A stretch of DNA of 64,000 bases, taken from Methanosphaera sp. WGK6. GTDB taxonomy: Archaea > Methanobacteriota > Methanobacteria > Methanobacteriales > Methanobacteriaceae. The position numbers and the translations under genes were made by a program. Numbering within the stretch: the stretch's first letter is position 1; each line of letters starts with the position of its first letter. The notes under the pieces are model-generated. The model did not search any database. It saw only the letters and a list, made by a program, of their open reading frames with translations, and was not told where the DNA came from. Location of the stretch: the NCBI RefSeq assembly GCF_001729965.1, contig NZ_JRWK01000001.1, positions 147,971-211,970 on the forward strand, given 5' to 3'. Of the stretch, positions 51,306-60,622 are shown piece by piece.

Positions 51306-51932
51306 TCATAGTAATTCAAGAAATATAATTGATATTATAAAAGGAATAATGAAAGTTAGTGCTAGGTATATCTTCATTATTTTTTCATATTCTTTTTCTT
51401 TCTTTGAATTGTATCCTGTGATTTGTTCAACTTTATTTATGACTTGGCTTGGGAAAAACATTATGAGTGTTACTAATATAAATTCATAGATATAATATAT
51501 GTTCCAAAGAATCATTAGTTCATATTCTGAAATTGTCACACCATTAAATGTTAGTTTTGAATAATAAATAACAAATAGTAACCATATACCTAATAATATG
51601 TTAGTTGTAATAGAGTTATAGGAGCATTTATTATCATCAGTACTTCTTTCTTTTGTTACTATTTTTTCATTCAATGAGTTTCTATTCGCTATTAAACCTA
51701 GTATAATATAAATGAATAAAATAAACATTTTATTAAATAAGTCCATATTAATAAAGAAAGTAAATATTACAATAACTAATACTATGGAAGTCATTATTTC
51801 TGCACGAAAATCCCTACTTGATTGTTTATTTATACCTATACTTCTATAAAAATAGTCCATATCATGATTTAAAAAAATATTAATTAATCCAATCAAAATT
51901 AAACTACTACAAAAAGGAAATTCTAAATACAT
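51306..51932 (-). CDS. Multi-pass membrane protein of unknown function
   Basis: The 208-residue protein has about five hydrophobic helices (such as MTSIVLVIVIFTFFINM, MFILFIYIILGLIA, ILLGIWLLFVIYY and the C-terminal FIIPFIISIIFLELL) with a charged cytoplasmic loop before the last. No family recognised and no transporter motif visible. It stands between gene-free DNA and a decayed insertion element, so it may be part of an accessory patch. Confidence 0.6.
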   Translation of the reverse strand: MYLEFPFCSSLILIGLINIFLNHDMDYFYRSIGINKQSSRDFRAEIMTSIVLVIVIFTFFINMDLFNKMFILFIYIILGLIANRNSLNEKIVTKERSTDDNKCSYNSITTNILLGIWLLFVIYYSKLTFNGVTISEYELMILWNIYYIYEFILVTLIMFFPSQVINKVEQITGYNSKKEKEYEKIMKIYLALTFIIPFIISIIFLELL

Positions 51933-52057
51933 AATATACTCTCTTTATAAATTATCTTTAGGAAAATAGATATACGTTTCTTCAACTGTCATTTTTCGTG
52001 TTCCATTTCTAACTTTTACATGTAAATTATCATATTAATCATGATTATTTTTATTTA

Positions 52058-52117
<60 letters not shown>

Positions 52118-52135
52118 TATTATTTTCCATACTAT

Positions 52136-52793
52136 GGCTCTGTCAAAAGTTATGTGGGTCTTTATTTTATTTCATGTTTTTCTTTCCAATAATCAATTCT
52201 TAGTTGGAATCTACTTAAAATTCCTTTTTGTGATTTCATTTTTCTTTTTATGTGTTTTGGAAATAGTTTTTGGAACATATTTTTCTATTTTATTACTTGT
52301 TTTTTCTATATTTTTATTTTCAAGTGCATATGTTAAGTTAGATAAGTAGGTTCTTATGAAATTTGTAATTATATCTTTGATTGATTGTGGTGCATCTTTT
52401 TTATCGTCTAGTATTTCATTTAGTTTCTTTCTTATTGTTTTGATAGTTTTATATTTCAGTATTTTGAATATTTTCTTGGTATATTGTTTTATTTTCTTTT
52501 GTTCTTCTTCTGGTAGTTGTTTAATACTTTTATCCTTTTTGAGTGTTCTGATTATCTTGTTTTCCATGAAAATGACAAAATTGATGATAGAAATCTAAGT
52601 CTGTTATAGATCTGTGATATTATTGTTTTAAATCTGTTGTAATTTGCTTTACGTGGTTGATTTCGTGTAGATTCTCCTAAGAATATTTTTTTTCATATCT
52701 AATTAAGTAGTCCATATTATTTTCTGTAGTATTAAGGGATACTTCATTTATCGAATGTTCATATTCTATTTTATCTATATTAAGTTCAATCAT
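52136..52793 (-). mobile_element. Decayed insertion sequence with transposase fragments
   Basis: The minus strand holds a 118-residue frame (52567-52211) ending in RTYLSNLTYALENKNIEKTS and NKIEKY, the pattern of the C-terminal part of many DDE transposases (small 'T-x-N-x-x-E' block). Upstream, a frame from ATG 52793 stops at an eight-T run (52686-52693). One more base would continue it as IFLGESTRNQPRKANYNRF, but it ends again before the C-terminal frame, so the middle is missing. GGCTCTGTCAAAAG at 52136-52149, 61 bases beyond the last stop, resembles an IS terminal repeat. No matching left end was found. Family unknown. Confidence 0.45.
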
Positions 52794-53105
52794 GTTTTAT
52801 TTAAGAAAGTACTAATTTTAAATTCTGGAAAAGAACGTACAATGTTTAAAAATTAATATAATTATTTATAATTCTTAAATTTTAATTTAAAATATATTTT
52901 AACTTCATAATTATAACTACTATGCTTATTTTATTAAACAAATATTTATATATTAGAATTAACATAAATTTATAATGTTATTTAGTTATACTAATTAAAT
53001 AACCCTTTAACCTAAACAAAATCATTTAAAAAAATCATTTAAATCTTCTTTAGGAAGATTTTATTAATTTTATTTAACTTAAAATTCATATTATGGAGGA
53101 TTAAT
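52794..53105. other. 312-base upstream region of the transglutaminase gene
   Basis: AT-rich promoter DNA. It contains a direct repeat AAAATCATTTAAA (53018-53030 and 53031-53043) and a hairpin AAATCTTC-TTTAG-GAAGATTT (53041-53061), 45 bases before the TTG start. These may be regulatory. GGAGG at 53096-53100 is the ribosome site. No coding frame. Confidence 0.4.
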
Positions 53106-54890
53106 TTGAAATATAATAAATTAAGTCTATTCTTCATAGTACTCATACTTACAATTGTATCAGTTAATGCAACTGAAGTAAATGATAACACAACAATTGT
53201 AAATAATGGTAATTACATAGTACAAAATGATTTACCTGAAAATGAGTTTAACGAAGGATATTCTGATATTTATAAAGAAATAGATAATATAGAAGAAATA
53301 GATAATGATTATTTTTATGATGATTCAAATGATATTATAGATGATATTACAGATATTGATCAAAATAAAAGTGCAACTAATTATCCGCGAAAAGTAAATA
53401 CTCAAAATACAAATAAAGAAAATATTACTATAACATTAAAAAACTACACAGCTTTTGCTGGTGAAACAATAACAATTCGTGCAACCATCAAAACAACAAA
53501 TAATCAACCTTTGATTTCAGCAAAATCAGCATTTAAAATTAATGGTAAAACACAAGCACATTTAAATGTAACTAATGGTACTGTAAATTATAATTTTAAA
53601 ATACCACAATGGAGTGCAAAAGAATATACTTTAACCCTTGTTGTTGGAGAAACAAGTAATACAAATACCTTATCCAAAAATAGTACCTTAACATTATACA
53701 AGTTAAATACAACAATAAATACACCCTATCTAACATTTGCACAGAAAAATAATATAAGTTATATTAATGCAGTAATATCCGACCAACTTAATCGAAATGT
53801 GTATACAGGGAAATTAGCACTAAAAATAGATGATAAAACAATAGCAAATCTCAATACAACAAATGGAATTATAAATTACAGCTTCACACCAATTCATAGT
53901 ATAGGCACACACAAATTAACAATAATTTATGGAGAAAATACATTCTTCAACTACATGAAAATTGATGTTAAAATAAGAATTATAAACAATACTATTCATA
54001 CATATACACATGAACAAATAATAGAAGCTACTAATCGTGTGAAAAATTATTATAATGTAAATAAGGAGTTACCTAACTTTGTTGTAATAAATAATAATGA
54101 TGTGACAATGAATGATTTCTTATATTTAATGTGTCAATCATTGATTTCAAATAATTCATTATGTGAAGGAAATTTCCAATCTGAAAATAATATTATTGAA
54201 AATATAACTACTGGAAAAATATATAAAGAAGAGTATCTTCAAATAGCAAGTACTATAACACAATATATTGCAAATAACGGAATAGTTCCTGGTTACGTTA
54301 ACACATCCATAGGTAATTTAATGTTAAATTCAATAATAGATGGTTTTTCAAGAGCATTATCATTTGAATATAACAATAACAGACTACCTAACTATATTGC
54401 ATATAATAAAAGTATATATCCACAACAAACAGTAAATACAACAGATGCATATCTATCACCATCAAAAAACTGTCAATCAAACAGTTCAACAATAAAAAAC
54501 TTAGCTACACAACTAACAATAAATTGTACTACAATATACACAAAGGCTAATGCAATATTCTTATATGTACGAAACAACATTGCATATAGAAATTATAATG
54601 GTACAGAAAAAGGAGCATTGAAAACATTAACTGCTAAAACAGGAAATTGTTGTGATCAAGCTCATTTATTAGTAGCATTACTTAGAGCTAGCGGTATACG
54701 TGCAGGTTATGCTCATGCAGTATGTAAATTTAACTCTGGACGCATTGTAGGGCATGTATGGGGTAAAATATACCTCAATAATACATGGGTAGATGCAGAT
54801 CCAACTAGTTATTACAACGATATTGGAAATACTGCGAGTAATAGAGTACTATCCTGGAATAATCGGTTAATGTCTGAAATAACATTTTAG
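53106..54890 (+). CDS. Secreted pseudomurein-binding transglutaminase-like protein
   Basis: The 594-residue protein starts at TTG 53106 behind GGAGG, with a signal peptide (1-22, ending SVNA). After an acidic stretch come two Ig-like beta domains (about 100-285), then two pseudomurein-binding repeats (YTHEQIIEATNRVKNYYN at about 300, and a second at about 375-450). The C-terminal transglutaminase-like domain has Cys515 (GNCCDQAHL), His550 (GHVWG) and Asp565 (DADPT). This layout matches pseudomurein endoisopeptidase-type enzymes that cut the cell-wall peptide, so it may remodel the host's own wall. It may form an operon with the next gene. Confidence 0.88.
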   Translation: MKYNKLSLFFIVLILTIVSVNATEVNDNTTIVNNGNYIVQNDLPENEFNEGYSDIYKEIDNIEEIDNDYFYDDSNDIIDDITDIDQNKSATNYPRKVNTQNTNKENITITLKNYTAFAGETITIRATIKTTNNQPLISAKSAFKINGKTQAHLNVTNGTVNYNFKIPQWSAKEYTLTLVVGETSNTNTLSKNSTLTLYKLNTTINTPYLTFAQKNNISYINAVISDQLNRNVYTGKLALKIDDKTIANLNTTNGIINYSFTPIHSIGTHKLTIIYGENTFFNYMKIDVKIRIINNTIHTYTHEQIIEATNRVKNYYNVNKELPNFVVINNNDVTMNDFLYLMCQSLISNNSLCEGNFQSENNIIENITTGKIYKEEYLQIASTITQYIANNGIVPGYVNTSIGNLMLNSIIDGFSRALSFEYNNNRLPNYIAYNKSIYPQQTVNTTDAYLSPSKNCQSNSSTIKNLATQLTINCTTIYTKANAIFLYVRNNIAYRNYNGTEKGALKTLTAKTGNCCDQAHLLVALLRASGIRAGYAHAVCKFNSGRIVGHVWGKIYLNNTWVDADPTSYYNDIGNTASNRVLSWNNRLMSEITF

Positions 54891-54902
54891 GGGGTAAAAT
54901 TT

Positions 54903-55565
54903 ATGTGGAAAAGAATAATGCCTGTTTTAATAATCTTAGCACTATTGGGGGGTATATCAGCATATTATCTGGATAATAACTCAATAAATAGTCAAAATGA
55001 TTTATTAAATACAGAAAATAATCTAACAACACAAAATGATAATGGAAATTTATTAATTGAACAAGATAAATTAAGTAATTTAATTACAGACACAATATCT
55101 AACCAGTCAGCAAAAAAATATCAAGATATAGAAAATAACATAACAACAAATACTAAACTATCTGAAAATATTTCAAAAAGTGATGTATACGTATATGATT
55201 ATACAAAGGATATTGATTCATTAATATCAATAGAAGATTATGATAAAACAATAATTGCACATGATAAAACGGGAAATTTAAAATACAATATCACTGCAAG
55301 AGAAGCATTGGAAATAATACAAAAACAGTATTCTGGAGATTGGACTCATGTAATGATATCTCCTGTGTATGCTACTCCTGAATTTCTAGTTGGTGATTCT
55401 TTAAATGAAACTTGGATTGAAGTTAGTCCTAATGGTGAAATATGGGGTGGACATTCTTCTCATGAGGTACCTGTAGACTCTGAAGATGATTCAATAGACA
55501 CTCAGAATATAACAGATAGTAATTCAGATGATAATATTAGTATTAATGATACTGGTGTTGCATAG
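54903..55565 (+). CDS. Membrane-anchored protein linked to the transglutaminase
   Basis: The 220-residue protein has an N-terminal membrane anchor (IMPVLIILALLGGISAYYL), an Asn/Gln/Ser-rich outer stretch, and a small folded part (ITAREALEIIQKQYSGDWTH to EIWGGHSSHE, about 130-190) followed by an acidic tail. It begins 12 bases after the transglutaminase stop with AGGGGG, so co-expression is likely. The folded part loosely recalls PepSY-type domains, but this is not secure. Confidence 0.65.
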   Translation: MWKRIMPVLIILALLGGISAYYLDNNSINSQNDLLNTENNLTTQNDNGNLLIEQDKLSNLITDTISNQSAKKYQDIENNITTNTKLSENISKSDVYVYDYTKDIDSLISIEDYDKTIIAHDKTGNLKYNITAREALEIIQKQYSGDWTHVMISPVYATPEFLVGDSLNETWIEVSPNGEIWGGHSSHEVPVDSEDDSIDTQNITDSNSDDNISINDTGVA

Positions 55566-55764
55566 TTATTAAAGTGGGAGAATAATTTTTCTCATTTTTA
55601 TCTTTTTTTTATTGTGAAGTATTTTATATTATTGTTTTACTTGGGTTTTTATTGTTTTTAATCTTTTTCTAAAATAGGAAAATATATATTTAATATAGAA
55701 TATAAATAACCATGTTAGTTTAACTTAATAGGATAACTAATGTATATATAATAAGGTGATAAAT

Positions 55765-55944
55765 ATGGCAGGAAACCCATACAAAATAAACGATAATTGT
55801 GTAGGATGCGGATTATGTGTAAATGCATGTCCAATGGATTGTATTTCAGAAGGTACTCCATATGCAATCGATGCAGATACCTGTGTAGGTTGTGGAGTAT
55901 GTGCTGAAGCATGTCCTGTACAAGCAATTGAAGAAGCAGCTTAG
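55765..55944 (+). CDS. 2[4Fe-4S] ferredoxin
   Basis: The 59-residue protein has two classical cluster motifs, CVGCGLCVNACP and CVGCGVCAEACP. ATG 55765 follows AAGGTGAT; a GTG at 55756 is in frame but is part of this site. It carries low-potential electrons in methanogenesis or biosynthesis. Monocistronic and convergent with the HxlR gene. Confidence 0.95.
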   Translation: MAGNPYKINDNCVGCGLCVNACPMDCISEGTPYAIDADTCVGCGVCAEACPVQAIEEAA

Positions 55945-56015
55945 ATGCTGTTCTTCAAATTCTTTTTCCTGTTTTTAACTCTTTTTTTTAATAAAATAAT
56001 TATTCTATTTTTAAT

Positions 56016-56402
56016 TTATTTAATATCTAGTGTTCGTTTAAATGATTGTTTCAAATCATTTTTAGTCTCTTCTGTATAGTATTTATCTGATATTTCGTTG
56101 TTTAATGTAAACATTGCTAGTTCATATAATACTCTATTCATTGATTTTCCAAGTGATGTTAACTGATATTCTGTGTTTGTTTTGTCAGGAGATGTTATTT
56201 TTTTAATAAGTCTATTTTCTTCCATTTCTTTAAGACATTCTGATAATACTTTATTTGAAACACTTTTATTTTCTTTAAATTCATTAAAATGGGTTTTTCC
56301 AAAGAAAATATCTCTAAGTATTTGTATTGTCCATTTTTTATTAATTAAATTAACAGCTAGGTTAACTGGACATTCCACAACTTTTTTATCTAAATTATCC
56401 AT
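56016..56402 (-). CDS. HxlR-family transcriptional regulator
   Basis: The 128-residue winged-helix protein matches HxlR/YodB regulators: CPVNLAVNLINKKWTIQILRD, then HFNEFKENKSVSNKVLSECLKEME and a wing TEYQLTSLGK. Some family members sense redox or electrophile stress through the N-terminal Cys (here Cys11), which is present. Targets are unknown; the divergent symporter operon's end and the convergent ferredoxin are neighbours. Confidence 0.9.
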   Translation of the reverse strand: MDNLDKKVVECPVNLAVNLINKKWTIQILRDIFFGKTHFNEFKENKSVSNKVLSECLKEMEENRLIKKITSPDKTNTEYQLTSLGKSMNRVLYELAMFTLNNEISDKYYTEETKNDLKQSFKRTLDIK

Positions 56403-56512
56403 ATTTTTTCATCTTCACTTATTTTATATTATTTTATGATAATTAAGTGTTATATTATTATTTGTTATTTTTCTTGTAAAAAAAAGTAAAAAAATTTGGT
56501 GAGGGGGTTATT

Positions 56513-56626
56513 TTATTCTTTATTCCAGTTTATTGCACCATATATTACACAAATTATTGTAATAAGAATACATCCAAGATATCCACAAATAATCATGGGA
56601 TCAGTTAAGCCAAGAATTTCTATCAT
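56513..56626 (-). CDS. Symporter small accessory protein
   Basis: A 37-residue frame encodes MIEILGLTDPMIICGYLG, then a hydrophobic helix and a C-terminal AINWNKE. This is the pattern of the tiny one-helix accessory proteins found next to sodium/solute symporters (start with a DP motif, end with INW). Its ATG overlaps the symporter stop by one base (TAATG) and is preceded by AGGTGATGC, so it is translated with the transporter. The name comes from recall of that small family. Confidence 0.8.
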   Translation of the reverse strand: MIEILGLTDPMIICGYLGCILITIICVIYGAINWNKE

Positions 56627-58218
56627 TATGCATCACCTTTTGCTGCGGTAAATACTTCTTCAATAGCTTTTTTATCTTCACTAGAATTTTTAGTAAGTAA
56701 TGATACTACAATTGTAATGATAAATGCTAATGGTAGTGCAATAATCATAGGATCAACATATGGCCATGGCATTGATGTAAATAGAACAGTTTTTCCTGTA
56801 AGTAATTTACAAATACCTAGTCCTGCTGCTTCTTTTTGGTGTGTGAATATTAAACAGAATAAACTGATAATTGTTCCACCAACAATTCCTGCAATAGCTC
56901 CTTGTTTTGTTGTACGTTTCCAGAATAATGCACATACATATACTGGTAGGAATGCAGCTGCACAAATTCCGAAGAAGATTGTAGTACCTTGAGCAACAAT
57001 ATTTGATGGTAATATGTATGCTAAAACTACTGCAATAATAATTGCAACAAGAATTCCAACACGGTTTATGTTTACATTATTTTTATCATCTTTAAATGCA
57101 CCATATACATCGTGAGCTATGGATGATCCTTGAACGTGGAATTGTGTACTTATTGTACTCATTGCTGCAGAAAGTAGTGTTAATAAGAATATATATGTAA
57201 ACCATCTAGGCATTGCACTATTAATAAATGTTGGAATAATGGAATCTACATTTCCACCAGCAGCTTGTATTGCAAGTTGTCCTGTTGTTTGGAAGAAATA
57301 TACATTAGATAATGCTCCTACAATATATGCTGAGAATGTAGTTACAAATATGAATACTCCACCTATAAGAACTGCTCTGTTTAATTCTTTATTACTTTTT
57401 ACAGTCATGAAACGAACTGCAAGTTGTGGTTGAGCTATAGCACCAATACCTACTCCTAGAATAATGGATGTAACAAGGTTCCACCAGAATTTACTTCCAG
57501 TTTCAGGGAAGGTAGTCCAACCTGTTGCTCCTGTTGCCTTAGATGCTGCAGGGAATAATGGAGCCATGTCAGTTAATAATTGATGTGCATGTGTAACTCC
57601 ACCTAGCATCCAGTATATGCTTATGAGTAATACAAGCATTCCTATAAACATAATTGTTCCTTGTAATGCATCAGTATACATAACACCTTTTAATCCACCA
57701 TAGATTACATAGAATCCTATAATAACTGCTATTATAAGAACTGCTAGGTTAAAGTCAATTGATATTGTGGTTTCTGCAAATCTTGCTGCTCCAATTAATA
57801 CACTAGCTGCATATATTGGCATAGCACAGAATATTAATAGTCCACTAAAATATTGTATAAATTTACTGTTAAAACGTTTTGATAAGAATTCTGGGAAAGT
57901 TAAAGCACCTAATTTTTGACCCATTTTACGGGTACGTTTACCAAATACTACAAATGCTAAAAAGATACCTACTGCTATGTTAAGAAATACTAACCATAAT
58001 ATTCCAAGTCCATTGGTTCCAGCTAACCCTCCAAAACCAACTATCGCAGCAGTACTAATAAATGTAGCACCATAACTTAAAGCCATGATATATGAGTTGG
58101 ATTGACGTCCAGCAACTAAGTAATCCTCAGTTGTACTTGTACGTTTCCATGCTATATATCCTACTCCAAGCATTAATGCGACATATATAAAGATAAGTAT
58201 TAATAATAAATAATCCAT
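56626..58218 (-). CDS. Sodium:solute symporter (SSS family)
   Basis: The 530-residue protein has about 13 hydrophobic helices and the LeuT-fold SSS features: AGRQSNSYIMALSYGATFIS near helix 1, GLKGVMYTDALQGTIMF in the middle and SAAMSTISTQFHVQGSS with the Na2-site serines. It imports a small solute with sodium; the substrate (amino acid, carboxylate or sugar) cannot be told. It is translationally coupled to the 37-residue accessory protein. An AraC regulator gene lies upstream on the same strand and may control it. Confidence 0.9.
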   Translation of the reverse strand: MDYLLLILIFIYVALMLGVGYIAWKRTSTTEDYLVAGRQSNSYIMALSYGATFISTAAIVGFGGLAGTNGLGILWLVFLNIAVGIFLAFVVFGKRTRKMGQKLGALTFPEFLSKRFNSKFIQYFSGLLIFCAMPIYAASVLIGAARFAETTISIDFNLAVLIIAVIIGFYVIYGGLKGVMYTDALQGTIMFIGMLVLLISIYWMLGGVTHAHQLLTDMAPLFPAASKATGATGWTTFPETGSKFWWNLVTSIILGVGIGAIAQPQLAVRFMTVKSNKELNRAVLIGGVFIFVTTFSAYIVGALSNVYFFQTTGQLAIQAAGGNVDSIIPTFINSAMPRWFTYIFLLTLLSAAMSTISTQFHVQGSSIAHDVYGAFKDDKNNVNINRVGILVAIIIAVVLAYILPSNIVAQGTTIFFGICAAAFLPVYVCALFWKRTTKQGAIAGIVGGTIISLFCLIFTHQKEAAGLGICKLLTGKTVLFTSMPWPYVDPMIIALPLAFIITIVVSLLTKNSSEDKKAIEEVFTAAKGDA

Positions 58219-58421
58219 ATATATCTCCTTTTACTGTTATTTTAAATAAAAAAAAATTATCTCCTTTTTTTATGTGTATATATTTATTAATACTACTTTA
58301 TTATTTTATAGTATTGGTTTAAGAAGAGTAATTATATTATTTTAGACTTTGTATAATTAGAATATTAAAAATAAGAAAATTGATGTATAAAAAAAGGATT
58401 AAAGAAAATAAGTTTTGGGAA

Positions 58422-59420
58422 TTATCTTTTCTTTTCCCTGTAACTTGAAGGTAAAACACCCATTTCTTTTTTAAATGCTTTTGCAAATTTACTACTACTT
58501 TTATATCCAATCATATTGGCAATTTTTGAAATAGGATAACTTGTATTTTGGATGAGTTCTTTTGCTCTGTGGAATTTATATTCTCTGTACCATGTATATA
58601 ATGGTTTTTCATACATGTCTCTAAAACAATTTTTAAGTGTTGTTAGATTAATTCCATAACTAACTGCTAGTGAGTCTAATGAGATATAACTAGCAATATT
58701 TCGTGATAGGTCATTTTTTATTTTTCTAACTACTCTAATTTGAGCATCCGAATATGTTCTTTGTTTGTCTTTTATATCTTTAATTTCAATATTATCTAGT
58801 AGTAATATTAGTTCAAATGCCTTTAATTTTAAATATTCTTTACATGATCTTTTATTATATGTATCAAATAGTTTCATTTGTTCAATAACTTGTATTATTT
58901 CATCATTTGCTTTAAAAACAAGATTTTGATTTTCTTTACTTAGTTCAAATAGTTTATTTAGTATTTCTTCATAGGGTTCTAAAGTAGAATTTTTATTTTT
59001 GTTAAATACTTTTTTATCAAATACAAGATGTGTAAATGTGGAATGTTTTATGAATTCATATGCTCTAGGATTATTACCTTTAATATACATATTCATGTTT
59101 CCACCATTAATAAATATGAATTTATTATTTTCGACAGGCATTTGACAACTTCCCTTTGTAATATATGACATGACTAATAAGTCATCAGGGTTGTTAAATT
59201 GAAGTAAATCCTTTTCATGAGGATATCTTTCCTCAATTTCTTTTTCATCAGTGATAATTGTTAATCCGGGAAGTATATCGTAGAATTTAAGACTAATTGT
59301 ATATAAATGGAAGTTGTTTATTAGAAGTTCTTTTCCTTCAGGAATTTCTTTTATTTTCACATAACGTGAGAGATTTTCAAGATACATTCCTTCTAAAATT
59401 TCTATAATTTCATCATGCAT
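58422..59420 (-). CDS. AraC-family transcriptional regulator
   Basis: The 332-residue protein has an N-terminal sensing part without a recognised cupin and a C-terminal AraC-type double HTH (about 225-330): ISLDSLAVSYGINLTTLKNC and ISKIANMIGYKSSSKFAKAF, ending with GVLPSSYREKKR. AraC regulators are rare in archaea and typical of bacteria, suggesting acquisition from gut bacteria. It sits 203 bases upstream of the symporter on the same strand. An activator role for the symporter is inferred. Confidence 0.88.
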   Translation of the reverse strand: MHDEIIEILEGMYLENLSRYVKIKEIPEGKELLINNFHLYTISLKFYDILPGLTIITDEKEIEERYPHEKDLLQFNNPDDLLVMSYITKGSCQMPVENNKFIFINGGNMNMYIKGNNPRAYEFIKHSTFTHLVFDKKVFNKNKNSTLEPYEEILNKLFELSKENQNLVFKANDEIIQVIEQMKLFDTYNKRSCKEYLKLKAFELILLLDNIEIKDIKDKQRTYSDAQIRVVRKIKNDLSRNIASYISLDSLAVSYGINLTTLKNCFRDMYEKPLYTWYREYKFHRAKELIQNTSYPISKIANMIGYKSSSKFAKAFKKEMGVLPSSYREKKR

Positions 59421-59702
59421 TTTATTTTTCTCCCATTTTATTTTAATATTATTAATTTTCTAGAACATTATTATTAATTATGTATTGTCGTATTTTAATA
59501 TTTTATGTAAAAATAGATGGTGGTGCTGTGGTAAAAAAAAGTTTTTCATATGGCTTATTTTACATGATATCTTAAAAATTATTTTAAAAGTAATGATTAT
59601 AAGTAGATTACCTTTTTAGTTTAAATTAGTCAATAAATCATGTAGTATTATCTCCTGATTAACAAGTGGTTTTGAGTATCTTTTTATAAAAAAAATAGAT
59701 GT

Positions 59703-59737
59703 TGAGAGGGATAATGGGTTGATTATTATCTCTCTCA
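59703..59737. ncRNA. Strong stem-loop, possible small RNA or terminator
   Basis: GAGAGGGATAAT (59704-59715) pairs with ATTATCTCTCTC (59725-59736) with one G-T, around a nine-base loop. It is one of the most stable helices in this AT-rich area. No T-run follows, so a structured RNA or DNA-binding site is as likely as a terminator. Confidence 0.3.
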
Positions 59738-59891
59738 GTCCCGTTTAAATTATATTTAATATAATTTAATGTTCCCCATCCATTTTTATTAGTTTGGATA
59801 ATCAAGACTGTATTTTTTGAATTTGTATATTCGTTTCAAATCATTTTTTCCTTATATGAGGTATATAAGTTATTTTTTTTCACTGAATGCG

Positions 59892-59994
59892 GTGTCTGCC
59901 AAAATTCAAAAATTAACTTTTGATAATAGAGAATATTACTTCCATTATAAGATAAAGAAAATTTTGCATTAATAAATTTATTTTTAGCAGACAC
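59892..59994. repeat. 103-base element bounded by terminal inverted repeats
   Basis: The left end GTGTCTGCCAAAA and the right end (read on the minus strand) GTGTCTGCTAAAA match at 12 of 13 positions. The inside is AT-rich and non-coding. Its left end is similar to that of the second element at 60227. No target duplication is obvious. A miniature transposon-like origin is possible. Confidence 0.4.
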
Positions 59995-60226
59995 TATGGA
60001 TATATTATAAAACCTTTTTAAATTTTCACGGGTATTAATCTTTTAAATTAGTATGTATTGTTTAATTTAGACTAAGAATTAAACAACTGGTGAAAACTTA
60101 TTACTTTTTGTAATAATTTGGTTTTACAGACGTCATGTTTTTGAAAAAATAGTCTACCTATTATTTTCATTTATTCTTTTTAATTAATTATTATATAATT
60201 AATTAAGTTTAATACATTTGTTATTA

Positions 60227-60366
60227 GAGTATCAGCCAAAATACTTTTTTTGAATTTTAAGAGTAATATTTAATTCTAATTAAATCATTGTAACTCTTTT
60301 ATTTCAACTAGTTCACATTCAAAATAAATTGAAATAGAATTATCTTTATGACTTTGACTGATACTC
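60227..60366. repeat. 140-base element bounded by terminal inverted repeats
   Basis: The left end GAGTATCAGCCAAAA and the right end (minus strand) GAGTATCAGTCAAAG match at 13 of 15 positions. The interior is AT-rich and non-coding. The inner GCCAAAAT is shared with the 59892 element, suggesting a common source. Confidence 0.4.
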
Positions 60367-60622
60367 AATAATAGATTTGTTTAAGTTATATATAAAATAT
60401 ACTATATTTATCATAATTAAACATTATGATTTAATTGAATATATATTATTTAATTATAATTAAACATAATTTTCATCTTTATTTTGACTCATATAATTTT
60501 TTTAATCAAGTATTTTCTACTATCTTTCATATGCTGATTGTTTTCGCATAAATAATAATTAATTGAGAATATTTTATAATGATTAATCATAATTATTTTT
60601 TCCAGGTTTATCCTAATAAATA

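Larger units (their letters stand above)
59421..60622. other. 1.2 kb gene-free region with many inverted repeats
   Basis: No convincing coding frame is present. Structures seen are a 12-base hairpin stem (59704-59715 with 59725-59736), an AT palindrome near 59750, two elements bounded by terminal inverted repeats (59892-59994, 60227-60366), and ten-base arms TTGTTTAATT/AATTAAACAA (60058-60086). It may be decayed mobile DNA, small RNAs or regulatory DNA for the AraC gene. Confidence 0.5.

Noticed and set aside
52134..52598. Two plus-strand hydrophobic frames (71 and 80 residues)
   Set aside because: They are antisense to the Lys-rich transposase fragment and lack ribosome sites.
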